64,000 nucleotides of DNA from Nocardia sputorum (GCF_027924405.1 NZ_AP026978.1:3286001-3350000); one strand, 5' to 3'; counted from the stretch's first letter, positions 1 to 8,472 are shown. Numbers and translations: made by a program. The notes: generated from the letters alone by a model not told the origin.

Positions 1-846
1 CTCGACGGTCGTGCCACGCTCGTCACCGATACCGGCATCATCGACCTCGCCAACGCCTCCGACGGCGTCCTGCCCAGTGATCCCGATCAGGCCGTCGCGC
101 ACATACGGCAGATCCGCGCTTGGTTCAGCGGCAATCGGCCCCATGTCGATACCCGTGTGACGGGCGCGCAGTTGCTCGCCGATCTGACACGGCTCGGGCC
201 GCCGGTGCGTGCGCCGCGCCAGATCTTCGCCGTCGGGCTGAACTACGCCGACCACAGTGACGAAACCGGGCTCGCCCTGCCCGAGAACCCACTGGTGTTC
301 ACCAAATTCGCCTCCGCGATCACCGGACCCGGTGACGCGATCCCATTGCCTACCGACGCCTGCGACTGGGAGGTGGAACTCGTCGCCGCGATCGGTGTCG
401 GCGGACGTCACATCGCTACCGAACAGGCCCTCGACCACGTCGCCGGATTCTGCATCGGTCAGGACATCTCCGAGCGCCGATCACAAATGGCCGGCACCCC
501 ACCGCAATTCAGCCTCGCCAAAAGTTACGAGCGGTTCGCGCCGATCGGCCCATGGCTGACCACTCTCGACGAACTCGACGACCCCAACGATCTGGCCATC
601 GAAGCCGTCCTCGACGGCGAGACCGTGCAATCGGGCCGCACCAAGCAGATGATTTTCGACGTCGCCACGCTGGTCTCCCACCTGTCAGGCATCTGCGAGT
701 TGTTCCCCGGCGATCTGATCTTCACCGGCACCCCGGCCGGTGTCGGCTATTCCCGCACCCCGGCACGGTTCCTCGCCCCGGGCAACATGCTGCGCTCGAC
801 GATCGAGGGCCTCGGCGAGCTGCGCAACCCCTGCACAGTCCCATAG
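1..846 (+). CDS. Fumarylacetoacetate hydrolase family protein, 5' truncated by window edge
   Basis: The reading frame is open from base 1, so the true start lies outside the window; 281 residues are visible. This is the FAH-type fold used for C-C bond hydrolysis, hydration or isomerisation of 2-oxo/enol acids in aromatic and steroid catabolism. The core shows the NYADH region, a metal-binding E-x-E in WEVELVAAIG, the acidic GQDISERR segment and the C-terminal IFTGTPAGVGYSRTP loop. The exact substrate (2-hydroxyhepta-2,4-dienedioate isomerase, acylpyruvase or hydratase type) cannot be told from sequence. The partner genes are out of view. The next element downstream is a transposase relic on the other strand, so the operon, if any, extends leftward. 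Confidence 0.88.
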   Translation, partial: LDGRATLVTDTGIIDLANASDGVLPSDPDQAVAHIRQIRAWFSGNRPHVDTRVTGAQLLADLTRLGPPVRAPRQIFAVGLNYADHSDETGLALPENPLVFTKFASAITGPGDAIPLPTDACDWEVELVAAIGVGGRHIATEQALDHVAGFCIGQDISERRSQMAGTPPQFSLAKSYERFAPIGPWLTTLDELDDPNDLAIEAVLDGETVQSGRTKQMIFDVATLVSHLSGICELFPGDLIFTGTPAGVGYSRTPARFLAPGNMLRSTIEGLGELRNPCTVP

Positions 847-959
847 CGACGCGAAGACCTCGACAGACCGGCAACACGGGACGCAAATACGGCGGCAACT
901 CGCGCCGGTCGGGAACGAAGCGCGGGGTTCGGATCGAGACAGGTCGCCGCCCTGCTGTC

Positions 960-1319
960 CGATGGGATCAGGTTGAGAACCCGGTCTCCGAAGCGGCGGA
1001 TCATGCCCGCGACGTACGGGGTGATGGTGGCCAGGCCCTGCGGGTCCACCGGATGCCTCTCGGCGGCCAGTGCGTTCGTGGCATCGGCGATGTCCAGGGC
1101 CGTGGAGTAGATCGCGCAGTCGGCGACCAGCTCGTTGGGCGTCACCGCCTTTCCTGATGATCCGGATCGGTGTGGCCGATCAGCTTTGCCCCCGGACATC
1201 AGCCCCGCGGCGAATCTGTGGAGCGCCTCCACCCGGTTGGTGACCGCCGTGATCCGGTCCCGCAACGTCGATGCGGACGGGAACCGCAGCAACGTGAGTG
1301 TCCCGACAACTCGGCCCAC
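960..1319 (-). pseudogene. Tn3-family transposase, C-terminal relic
   Basis: Reading the minus strand from 1319 gives about 115 residues of the C-terminal part of a Tn3-type DDE transposase. It begins at the conserved ELGRVVRT-like segment (here MGRVVGTLTLLRF), continues through AVTNRVEALHRF, LVADCAIYSTALDIADA and ALAAERHPVDPQGLATITPY, and ends near IRRFGDRVLNL. The rest of the roughly 1000-residue protein is missing, there is no stop at the usual place, and I see no 38-bp terminal repeat nearby. I take this as a decayed end of an old insertion. The family assignment rests on remembered motif similarity. Confidence 0.75.
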
Positions 1320-1373
1320 GGGGAATTCTGATATGTCAGGGGGCTTCTTCCGATCGAAATTCTCGGTGAGTGG

Positions 1374-2012
1374 TCAGTTCGTGGTAAAAGGGGTGAGGTC
1401 GCCGGTCAGCACGCCGTCCCGGATCGGCATGCAGGTGTGCGGGAATTCCTGGACGACCTCGACACCCAGGGTGTCGAGACGATCGAGCAGTTCGGGTAGG
1501 TGCTTCATGGCGCCGGTCGGCAGATCGTGGATGACGACCAAGCTCCACTGCTGGTCGCTGATCTGGTCGAGGCAGCGCCGCACCCACCGGTCGGGCTCAT
1601 CCCAGTCGTGCGGGATCGCCGACCACAGCACGCAGGTGTAGCGGTTTCGGCACAGGTAATCGATAGCCGCGGTGCTGAACACCCGGCGGCTCAGCACACC
1701 ACCACCGGCGTAGGGGCGGAACAGTTTGCCCGGATGCGCCAAAGAACCCAATAGCTGCTGGGCCGCACCGATCTCGCGGTCGGGCAGATCCGGATCGTCG
1801 CTGTCGCCGAACTGCACCGAGTGGCTCATAGTGTGGTTGCCGATCCAATGCCCCTCGCGGACAGCGCGTTCCGCCAGCGCACGTTCGTTCTCACCCGCGA
1901 GCCGATCACCGATGACAAAGAAACTCGACTTGATGCCGCGCTCCGAGAGAACGTCGAGCACCTCGGCCGTCGCCTCGGTCGGCCCGTTGTCGAAACTGAG
2001 GGTGAGCTTCAC
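1374..2012 (-). CDS. Polysaccharide deacetylase (NodB/CE4) family protein
   Basis: A 212-residue single-domain NodB-homology protein. The GTG start at 2012 is set by a 4-bp GTGA overlap with the stop of the upstream TetR gene, which implies translational coupling. Family motifs are visible: motif 1 SFDNGP near the N-terminus, motif 2 HTMSH, a degenerate motif 3 FRPYAGGG, motif 4 HDWDEPD and motif 5 SLVVIHD. CE4 enzymes remove N- or O-acetyl groups from polysaccharides with a metal held by Asp-His-His. Here the second Asp of the usual TFDDGP is Asn, so one metal ligand is altered. No signal peptide is seen, so a cytoplasmic role on a small substrate is possible. Confidence 0.85.
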   Translation of the reverse strand: MKLTLSFDNGPTEATAEVLDVLSERGIKSSFFVIGDRLAGENERALAERAVREGHWIGNHTMSHSVQFGDSDDPDLPDREIGAAQQLLGSLAHPGKLFRPYAGGGVLSRRVFSTAAIDYLCRNRYTCVLWSAIPHDWDEPDRWVRRCLDQISDQQWSLVVIHDLPTGAMKHLPELLDRLDTLGVEVVQEFPHTCMPIRDGVLTGDLTPFTTN

Positions 2013-2683
2013 GCGATAGTCCCATCGTTGTTCCAGGCACCCCGGGCGCGCAGTCCCGCCACGATCATGTCCGCCACGAACTCCGCGTGCTGCCGCACCG
2101 CATCCGGACCCAGGGGGTCGAGGGGGTCGAGCATCCGTGCGAACGGCACCTGGCTGAACGGCGAGGTCCCCCCGTGCGCGACAAGGAAATGCAGACTGCG
2201 CACATCGGCGCTGGTCATCACCCCGGCATCGACGAGCACCTTCAGTGGCGCGGTCAGTCGCGTGTAGAGCGGTTGCACGTGCACCTCGAACAGGTAGTCC
2301 AATCGAGCACTGGCCGCCGCGCCCTCCACCGAGACCAGGCGCAGGATTTCGGGGTGGCGTGCGTGCACCTCGAGGAATCGCACGATCGCCAGGCGAGCGG
2401 CGTCGAGAACGCCGACCGCGGCCAACTCCAACTCCAGATCGAGTTCCTCGGCGACCGCGCTGAAGGCCCGGTCCACCGCCGCGCGCCACAGCCCCTCCTT
2501 GGAACCGAAGCGCTGATGTATCAGATTGTGACTTACGCCCAGCTCCCGGTTGAGCGCGGCGACGGAGGTGCCCTCAAAGCCCTGCTCGGCGAACATCGCC
2601 AGCGCCCGAGCCAGGATGTCGTTCGTCGCGGCGGGTGAGTCCTCCGCCGACGAGGGGCGCCCGCGGCGCTTGGCAGTGGTCAT
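2009..2683 (-). CDS. TetR/AcrR family transcriptional regulator
   Basis: A 224-residue regulator. An arginine-rich N-terminus (KRRGRPSS) leads into a TetR helix-turn-helix: ILARALAMFAEQGFEGTSV, then LNRELGVSHNLIHQRFGSKEGL. The C-terminal ligand domain shows no recognisable ligand class. It is co-transcribed with the deacetylase behind it and divergent from the membrane protein at 2783. Two copies of a 16-bp palindrome in the 99-bp gap, one near each start codon, are the obvious operators, so it probably represses both itself and the divergent gene. Confidence 0.9.
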   Translation of the reverse strand: MTTAKRRGRPSSAEDSPAATNDILARALAMFAEQGFEGTSVAALNRELGVSHNLIHQRFGSKEGLWRAAVDRAFSAVAEELDLELELAAVGVLDAARLAIVRFLEVHARHPEILRLVSVEGAAASARLDYLFEVHVQPLYTRLTAPLKVLVDAGVMTSADVRSLHFLVAHGGTSPFSQVPFARMLDPLDPLGPDAVRQHAEFVADMIVAGLRARGAWNNDGTIA

Positions 2684-2704
2684 GCGGCCAGTCTAGAACA
2701 AAAT

Positions 2705-2720
2705 ATTGACGATCATCAAT
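2705..2720. promoter_or_regulatory. Probable TetR operator, copy 1
   Basis: The sequence ATTGACGATCATCAAT is an almost perfect palindrome (ATTGA-N6-TCAAT arms), 22 bp upstream of the TetR start. It matches the second copy at 2751-2766 in 14 of 16 positions. Binding here would block the TetR/deacetylase promoter. Assignment to this TetR is inferred from position and repetition. Confidence 0.65.
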
Positions 2721-2750
2721 TTTTCTGGCTAATCTAGGTTGTCTCAGTTA

Positions 2751-2766
2751 ATTGATGGTCATCAAT
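2751..2766. promoter_or_regulatory. Probable TetR operator, copy 2
   Basis: The sequence ATTGATGGTCATCAAT has arms ATTGATG/CATCAAT with a single central mismatch pair. It lies 17 bp before the ATG of the gene at 2783, immediately ahead of its AGGAGG ribosome-binding site (2771-2776), where a bound repressor would block transcription. It is the same motif as 2705-2720. Confidence 0.65.
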
Positions 2767-2782
2767 TTTAGGAGGATGGACC

Positions 2783-3418
2783 ATGACACGGCAACGTAGC
2801 CGTCGACCGCGTGCGCAGCGATCCGCGCTTCGGCCATTCGGTGTGCTGGCGACCCTGGGCGGGACCGGGCACAACTGGTTCGAACGCTGGGCGGGGGTCG
2901 GGGTGTTCTTGGAACCGTGGCTGGGCAGGCGGGCCACCAACGTCCTGTGGGCGGTGGCACCGGCCTTGCTGCTGCGCAGCGCTCGTCCGCGCGGTCGAGC
3001 CGACGAAGCGGTACTGGCGTTCAACGCCGGTGTATCGATCGCATCGGTAGTTGTCCACTTCGTGGACTGGCCGTGGTCGCGCCGACTAGGCATCTTCCCT
3101 TGGCTGGATGAGGCCGAGGGCATGGACCACAATCTGCTGCCTCCCTATAACGCGGTGCTGTGGCTGTGGGGAATCGGCGGCGTGGGAGCGGTCTTGACCG
3201 AGACACGGCGCGCCGATCTGAAATTCGTCGCGGCCGGTCTGCTCACCGGGCCGCTGCTGCTGGCTTCGGCGCGCCACCACTTCGTCTGGGCGCGCGAACA
3301 GGCCAACCACACCTCCGGTGAGGACGGCCAGTGGAGTTCGGCGTTCATCGACACCCCGGACCGGACCGAGCCGGGCCGTCCCGGATCCGCGCTCGACGTA
3401 CCACCCGCTGACCGATGA
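2783..3418 (+). CDS. Putative integral membrane protein of unknown function
   Basis: A 211-residue protein preceded by a strong AGGAGG ribosome-binding site. After a basic N-terminus (RQRSRRPRAQR) there are about four hydrophobic segments: around residues 55-70 (NVLWAVAPALLLRS), 78-95 (AVLAFNAGVSIASVVVHF), 122-140 (YNAVLWLWGIGGVGAVL) and 148-165 (AAGLLTGPLLLASA). The tail is polar and proline-rich. I do not recognise the family. Its promoter carries one of two copies of the divergent TetR's palindrome, so it is probably the main target of that repressor, perhaps an efflux accessory or membrane-adaptation protein; that role is speculation. Confidence 0.7.
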   Translation: MTRQRSRRPRAQRSALRPFGVLATLGGTGHNWFERWAGVGVFLEPWLGRRATNVLWAVAPALLLRSARPRGRADEAVLAFNAGVSIASVVVHFVDWPWSRRLGIFPWLDEAEGMDHNLLPPYNAVLWLWGIGGVGAVLTETRRADLKFVAAGLLTGPLLLASARHHFVWAREQANHTSGEDGQWSSAFIDTPDRTEPGRPGSALDVPPADR

Positions 3419-3513
3419 GCCCATTTCACATCCGCTCCAACACGGCGCCATCCGCCACCGACGTACTGCTGTGACGTACCGCCATGGGGTTTCGTTGCCG
3501 TTCAACCGCAGCG

Positions 3514-3600
3514 GTGGATCAGAAGAAGCTGGCCCCGCCGCTGCTGGCCCAGGTAAAACAGCAGGGCGTGGAGCTGCCCGGCCCAGGCGGGCTGCCGACC
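3514..3600 (+). pseudogene. IS256-type (mutator) transposase, N-terminal fragment
   Basis: About 29 codons read VDQKKLAPPLLAQVKQQGVE then LPGPGGLPT. This resembles the start of IS256-family transposases (VDQxxLxxxLLxxAxxxGxxLxGPGGLLxxLT). The similarity stops abruptly at 3600 with no trace of the catalytic domain. The match is short, so the call is tentative. Confidence 0.35.
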
Positions 3601-4472
3601 TCACGCCCTGCGGTGAGCGGTGCAGCGAGTCCGACGTGCGTTCACGCCATCGGAATGCGGATCCGATGTCGTCGACGACACATTAGACGATCTCTCGCTG
3701 CAACATTGCAACCATATTTGTTGCCGTATAGCATTAGGCAGGATTCCGCTCCATGGCACGACCCGCACCCCCGACTGTGAGACCTCATGGCTGCGACAGC
3801 GACGCGAACCATCACCCCCCTGGACCTGGCCGCCTCCCCATCGGTGCCTGGTCCCAGAAGGTCGATCCAGCGCGGGGCGCGCGCCGATTCGCCGGGTCGG
3901 CAACCAACCTGCCGGTGCGCGAAGCCGGTGTCGAGGCATCCCCTCTCGGGCGGAGATCGAAAGTCCCACGATTGTGGCCTGCCGACATCGGGTGATGTGC
4001 ATCTGCGGATGTGGTTGGCGGGCATCGCTTTCGACTACACCGCCTCGGCGGCGGCAGTGGGAAATCTCCTTCACGATTGGAGGAAATCGCGATGGTGCAC
4101 GATTGAATTGCTCCAAAATCCGAGCGCCGCGCACCCACCGCCGCGGCTGCCGTGTGAACGGCTGTTCCTCGGGCCGTAGCTGGTCACCTCGAAGGGTTAT
4201 CGAGGGCCATGGCCGATCGGGTGCGTCCGTCCGCCGCGATGACGATCGGATAATAGCCCTGTCGAAGTTGAGGCCGGTTGAGGTCGCAAGCCGTCGGGGC
4301 GGCCGTCCTCGGTGACTCGGTGAGCAGTCCGTGCGTGGGTCGGCGGTCCGCATGCGGCAGACCGCTCGTGAGAATCGGCGTGGTGGCCGAGACGGCTACC
4401 GAAGACTTGCGTGCCACCCGTCGAGCGTCGGCTCTGTAATTCACCGCAAGGTTCGACACCCGCATCATCACG
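3601..4472. other. Non-coding or decayed stretch, no gene recognised
   Basis: Open frames exist on both strands here, but none has a recognisable domain, a convincing ribosome-binding site or typical composition. Their protein sequences are arginine/serine-rich in the way of out-of-frame GC-rich DNA. The local base composition is patchier than in flanking genes. Together with the transposase fragments on either side this suggests the scar of past insertions and deletions. Confidence 0.5.
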
Positions 4473-5294
4473 ATGCGGTTTGGCGACATGGCCCCCACCG
4501 ACGACGCGACGAAGCGTCTCTACCGCGACGAGGCGCACGCGATAAACGCACGCGATGTGCGTTTCGACTTCGATTCGGTGCCGATGCACTACATCCCCGG
4601 TGAGGTGCTGGCGACCCACATCGTCAACGTCATGCATCTGGTGCTGCCCGAGAGGGAGCGGGCGATGGCCGCGGCGCTGTCGGAGGCGCTGCCCTGCATC
4701 GAGGACGAACGGCTGCGGTTGGAGGTGGTGGGATTCATCGGCCAGGAGACGATGCACGCCAATAGTCACGAAGCCGCGCGGAGCCACCTGCAGTCCATCG
4801 GTCTGGGCGTGGACTCCTACGCCGCCAAGATCGCCTGGCTGGTCGATCGCGTGCTGGGTGATCACTGGTTGGGCGGACGCGCGAAACAGCAATGGCTCAA
4901 AGAGCGGCTGGGCTTGTTCGCCGGTATGGAGCACTACACCGCGGTGCTGGGGGAATGGCTGCTCGATGCCGAAGTTCTCGAGGCCAGGGGTATGCATCCG
5001 GCGATGCTGGATCTGGTGCGCTGGCATGGCGCCGAGGAGGTCGAGCATCGCAGCGACCCCTCCCCGGATAAGGGCCGGTTCTGGCTGTGGCAGTTCTGGC
5101 GCGCCACCCGGCGCGGGGTGATCCCGAGCTGGACGGTGTTCTTCACCGAACTCCCGCGGTATCTGCGGCCCGGATTCCACCCGTCTCAGCTCGGGTCGAT
5201 GGACATCGATGGACACCGCGCTGCGATACCTGGCGCATTCCCCGGCGCCGCGACCGGGCAGGACATGGCGGCCGCACGGGCGGCGGAGACCTAG
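4473..5294 (+). CDS. Metal-dependent hydrolase-like protein (PF10118 type), shortened and frameshifted
   Basis: The 273-residue frame matches the predicted metal-dependent hydrolase family through FIGQETMHANSHE (an E-x2-H region) and RWHGAEEVEHRS. In relatives, the EEIEH motif is followed by VAFDVY and about 50 residues with a membrane-like stretch. Here the sequence jumps straight to WLWQFWRATRRGVIPSW, so an internal block appears lost. A 10-bp tandem duplication at 5196-5215 then shifts the frame before the usual C-terminus: the +1 frame still reads GSMDTALRYLAHSPAPR, which is what the family expects. Probably non-functional. The start at 4473 is uncertain; ATG at 4488 is an alternative. 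It converges on the next gene with a 4-bp overlap. Confidence 0.6.
   Translation: MRFGDMAPTDDATKRLYRDEAHAINARDVRFDFDSVPMHYIPGEVLATHIVNVMHLVLPERERAMAAALSEALPCIEDERLRLEVVGFIGQETMHANSHEAARSHLQSIGLGVDSYAAKIAWLVDRVLGDHWLGGRAKQQWLKERLGLFAGMEHYTAVLGEWLLDAEVLEARGMHPAMLDLVRWHGAEEVEHRSDPSPDKGRFWLWQFWRATRRGVIPSWTVFFTELPRYLRPGFHPSQLGSMDIDGHRAAIPGAFPGAATGQDMAAARAAET
5196..5215 (+). repeat. 10-bp tandem duplication causing a frameshift
   Basis: TCGATGGACA occurs twice head to tail (5196-5205 and 5206-5215). Removing one copy restores a frame encoding a family-typical C-terminus, GSMDTALRYLAHSPA. This is a recent-looking slippage mutation inside the hydrolase-like gene. Confidence 0.85.
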
Positions 5295-6214
5295 CTTGCG
5301 AATTCGCGATGGAGTTCGGGAAGGAACGTGGCCAGATGGTTCATTTCCTGTCCGCAGTGCAGCAGAAGCTCGCGGGCCATATCCAGCCCGAGTATCAGAT
5401 CGGCGGGATCGACGGCGGCTCCGCGCGCTACCGCCCGCGCGGCCTGCCCCGCATCGGGAACGCGCGGACCGTACAGATTCAGATAGAACCGACTGCGCAT
5501 CTCGCACCCGCCGGGCACGGGGCGGACCTGATGCGCCAGCCACCCCACATCCAGCGGAGCCACGCTGCTGCCCACCCGGCCGGAAATGATCGTGTGACCA
5601 TCGGGCACTTCCAGGCCCAGCAACGCCGGGTCATGAAAGCTGATGGCCAATTGCTGCAGCTTGGCGCCGATGTACTCATCGACATAGACCGTGTTGCCGA
5701 TGTACTTGTCACGGTCACCGAGCCCCGCGGCGGTCCGCGACTGTGTGGCACCGACATACAGATGGGCATCGGGATGCCAGAGTTTGTAGCGAGCCGGCTC
5801 GGCGATATGCCAGCCGAACCACCAGTCCCACATCGCCGCACTGACCCTCGGCATCACCGTCCGCACGGCAACCCACATCACGCCCGAGCGCGTATGCCCG
5901 TATCCGGTCTCCACCGGGGAGTATCCGCTCGGGCTCAGATCGCCGGGCAGACAGTCGAACTCCGGAATCAGCTGCGGATCAGTAGCCCGCCCCGCATAGG
6001 CCACGGCGACCTCTGCGGGTGCGGGCAGCGTGCGCTCGGTGAAGAACCGCGCATAGGGCAGGAGCCGGTCCTCGGGGCAATACCCCCGGTAACGCGTCTC
6101 TCCCCCAGGGGCGGCATGCCCGGCGCCGGTCGATTCTTCGATCATCAATATCGCCCCCACAGTCGTGATCATCGACAGCATCGCGCGCCGCGACACCCAC
6201 CAGCTTCTCAACAC
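5291..6214 (-). CDS. DAPG hydrolase (PhlG)-family protein
   Basis: A 307-residue protein related to PhlG, the C-C hydrolase that removes an acetyl group from 2,4-diacetylphloroglucinol. Family hallmarks seen here are WDWWFGWHIAEPARYKLWHP, HTIISGRVG and the C-terminal HCGQEMNHLATFLPELHREF, which contain the His and Glu residues expected to hold the metal. The N-terminus (SRRAMLSMITTVGAILM, then AGHAA) resembles a twin-arginine or other export signal, so the enzyme may act outside the membrane. The start is a GTG at 6214 without a clear Shine-Dalgarno; an internal ATG before LSMITTV is possible. It is divergent from the TetR at 6566, its likely regulator. Confidence 0.75.
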   Translation of the reverse strand: MLRSWWVSRRAMLSMITTVGAILMIEESTGAGHAAPGGETRYRGYCPEDRLLPYARFFTERTLPAPAEVAVAYAGRATDPQLIPEFDCLPGDLSPSGYSPVETGYGHTRSGVMWVAVRTVMPRVSAAMWDWWFGWHIAEPARYKLWHPDAHLYVGATQSRTAAGLGDRDKYIGNTVYVDEYIGAKLQQLAISFHDPALLGLEVPDGHTIISGRVGSSVAPLDVGWLAHQVRPVPGGCEMRSRFYLNLYGPRVPDAGQAARAVARGAAVDPADLILGLDMARELLLHCGQEMNHLATFLPELHREFAS

Positions 6215-6565
6215 ATGTTGAAATTAGAAGAGGTGCGTCGGCACCGCTGGCTGTCGACCAAGCTCTGTGACACAACACAGAGCCCTGAGCTCGCGCACTG
6301 GCCAGCACCCCACATGACCTCGCCCGCCAGCCTGACGACGGCCTCGATCCGGTCTCTCCGCGACCAGGCGTCGATGCCTTCCGGTGCGTCGACTGGCCCG
6401 TTCACCGACACGTCGCGTACGCCCGATTTCCGCGGCACCGGATCACAACTGGCCACTTCAAGGCCGCGTCTCGATCGCGCCGGTCGCTGGTCGTGCCTCT
6501 GGCTTCCCCCGTTTTCGACGACCAGCAGCGATGGCGGTGCTGCAGCTGCGCTCTACGATGCCGTC

Positions 6566-7165
6566 ATGAGCGAGCCCACCCGTCCGGACGTGGCCCGGCG
6601 GCGCCGCAGCATCGCCTCGGCGGCGATCGAGGTGCTCGCCGACCACGGCGTGCGCGGCCTCACCCACCGGGCAGTCGACGCCGCGGCCGGGATGAGCCCC
6701 GGCGCGGTCAACTATCACGCGCCCACCCGCGGCAAGCTCATCGCCCTGGCTGTAAAAGAGCTGTTCTCCCGCGACTACGAACTCGTTGTCACCCACTTCA
6801 CCGATGTGTCGGCCCTCGACCCGACCTCGATCCCGCAACTGGCCGAACTCATGGCCTCCTTGATCGAAGCCATGACCACCGGACCGGCACGTCGGCGGAC
6901 TCTGGCAAGACACCTCCTACTGGGCGAAGCCCAGTTCCACCCACAACTGCGGGACCTGTTCGATCAGCAACGTCGAGCCTTCGTGCAGTTCACTCAACGG
7001 CTGCTCGAAACGCTCGAGGTGCCCGAACCTGCTCCGACCGCCGAGGCCGTTACCGTCGTCGTCGACGGACTGATCCAACGCCAAGTCATGATCGGCGCCG
7101 CCCCCTTACCGCCGGCCGAATTGCGTCAAGTCCTCACCCGACTGCTACTGCCCTGGAACCAATGA
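6566..7165 (+). CDS. TetR family transcriptional regulator
   Basis: A 199-residue TetR protein. The DNA-binding domain is clear: RRRRSIASAAIEVLADHGVR, then GLTHRAVDAAAGMSPGAVNY and HAPTRGKLIALAV, followed by a C-terminal domain of the TetR_C_6 kind. The ATG at 6566 is the first plausible start for the domain; the frame is open further upstream but without domain content. The 351-bp gap to the divergent PhlG-like gene contains a CAACA-CA-TGTTG palindrome (6209-6220) overlapping that gene's start, a weak operator candidate. A drug- or phenolic-responsive repressor of the hydrolase is the simplest reading. Confidence 0.85.
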   Translation: MSEPTRPDVARRRRSIASAAIEVLADHGVRGLTHRAVDAAAGMSPGAVNYHAPTRGKLIALAVKELFSRDYELVVTHFTDVSALDPTSIPQLAELMASLIEAMTTGPARRRTLARHLLLGEAQFHPQLRDLFDQQRRAFVQFTQRLLETLEVPEPAPTAEAVTVVVDGLIQRQVMIGAAPLPPAELRQVLTRLLLPWNQ

Positions 7166-7219
7166 TGCTGATCGTGCCCGATGGTCGCCGTGGCGACGCT
7201 GGCAGGTAATCGGCATCAA

Positions 7220-7285
7220 GTTCTGACGGACAAGCAGTGGCAGTTGCTCGACCTGCTTCTACCGAAATCCGATGGCCACGATTTG
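7220..7285 (+). pseudogene. IS5-type transposase, N-terminal fragment
   Basis: Twenty-two codons read VLTDKQWQLLDLLLPKSDGH, the standard opening of IS5-family transposases (LTDxQWxxLxPLLP). No DDE domain or terminal inverted repeats follow. A remnant only. Confidence 0.5.
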
Positions 7286-7639
7286 GTGCCACCCCTCACG
7301 CAGCGAAGCCCGCTATTCGAGTTGGCTCGATAGTCTCGGACTCTCTCAATAGTGCAATCGTGAATGATATTCGACGTCGGGACATACTCTCCGTGCTTCT
7401 GCTGTCGAATGGTCAGGGCGACCAGCCCTGAACGAACGGCCGAACTCGTCATCGCGGGGAGAGCGAAGTACAGCGTCCCGGGGTGCTCGTCGGGCAGGAC
7501 GTGCACCCGCTCGACCGGCTCGTCTGCCTGGCCCTCGCTGGTCGACCAGAATGGTTGTCGGACAGCTGGACAACGTGCTGCGGGGCCGAGTGGACGGACG
7601 AGCGAAGCAGTCGTCGAGGAGGTCACAGGAATATGCGCG

Positions 7640-8044
7640 GGGTCGGTCAATGACCACGATCTGGGGCTGTTCCAGTCCAGGGATCGTGCTGCCCCGGCAG
7701 CCGGCACCGTTGGGCTGTATCACGTCGCCTGGGAGGGCGCGACGTTGTCCGAGTTCGCGGCTGTCTGGGAACGTCTCGTGTGTGCGGGTGCCGAGACCGG
7801 TGCCTCCGGCCACGGCTCGACCAAGGCGCTGTACGGTCACGATCCCGACGGTATCGAGTTCGAGGTGTGCTGGCTGGTTCCGGACGAACACGTCGAGGAG
7901 GCGCTGCGGCCGGGCGCCGCTATGACCGCTCCGTTGGATATCGCGGCCGAGATCGCGCGCTACGGTGCCACCACCCCAGGCGGCCCGCGCACCGACGCGA
8001 CTGTGTGGGAGCGCGTGGCGGCGAGGCTCGCCGCGGGGCGGTGA
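7640..8044 (+). pseudogene. VOC/glyoxalase-family dioxygenase-like protein, N-terminally truncated
   Basis: About 134 codons match the second half of a VOC (vicinal oxygen chelate) protein: NDHDLGLF, TVGLYHVAWEGATLSEFAAV, GHGSTKALYGHDPDGIEFEV with the metal-binding His and Glu of the C-terminal module, then a long tail. The first beta-alpha-beta-beta-beta module is absent. Upstream DNA (7290-7640) does not encode it in any frame and follows an IS5 relic. Probably truncated by insertion and deletion, although translation from an internal start cannot be excluded. Confidence 0.6.
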
Positions 8045-8052
8045 CGCTGCCC

Positions 8053-8430
8053 TCAGCGGGCTGAGATGACGAAATCGCCGGGGCTCCAGAAGGCACGCAT
8101 ACTGGTGATTCGCCCGTCGGTGTCGAAGGTCATGACATCGATGGGCTCTACGGTGATCACCTGGTCCGGCGTCGTCGTGGTGACTCGCATGTGGAATGCC
8201 GCCCACGTGTCCGAAGCCCGGATTACCAGCAGCTCCGCGCTGTTGTCGACGGCGTCGAGCGGCCCGTAGAAGGCGGCGATGGCGTCGCGTCCACGCCGGA
8301 CTTCCCCGCCTACGGGGTCTTCCACAGTGGCGTCGTCGGCGTAAAGGGCGGCGATGTCCGCCGAGGTGCCGGTGGACAGGCGGGACACGTACTCGCGCAC
8401 CACCGCGGTGATCTGCTCGACCGATGACAT
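8053..8430 (-). CDS. ksi: Steroid Delta5-3-ketosteroid isomerase (KSI), NTF2 fold
   Basis: A 125-residue protein with the full KSI catalytic set when started at the ATG at 8430: Tyr14 (REYVSR), Asp38 (TVEDPVGG) and Asp98 (EPIDVMTF), matching Tyr14/Asp38/Asp99 of the Comamonas enzyme. It moves the double bond of Delta5-3-ketosteroids to Delta4 by an Asp-mediated proton shuttle with an oxyanion hole. An AAAGGA ribosome-binding site lies just upstream. Its promoter carries the same dyad (8509-8523, centre 86 bp from the start) as the distant KstD, BVMO and Hsa genes. That links this isolated gene to the steroid cluster more than 25 kb away despite the debris around it. Confidence 0.9.
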   Translation of the reverse strand: MSSVEQITAVVREYVSRLSTGTSADIAALYADDATVEDPVGGEVRRGRDAIAAFYGPLDAVDNSAELLVIRASDTWAAFHMRVTTTTPDQVITVEPIDVMTFDTDGRITSMRAFWSPGDFVISAR

Positions 8431-8472
8431 GGAGTCCTTTCCCGGCGGCGCTCTCGCCACCTCGACCTGCTC

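Noticed and set aside
3601..4353. Overlapping 230-250-codon frames on both strands
   Set aside because: No domain, no ribosome-binding site and shadow-like composition; treated as a decayed region.
5087..6565. Long open extension in front of the TetR at 6566
   Set aside because: The upstream 490 codons run antisense through the PhlG-like gene and have no homology; the TetR domain begins right after the ATG at 6566.
7216..7707. Minus-strand frame with a protein-like stretch HVLPDEHPGTLYFALPAM
   Set aside because: Not a family I recognise and it runs antisense through the IS5 relic; too weak to call a gene without a database search.
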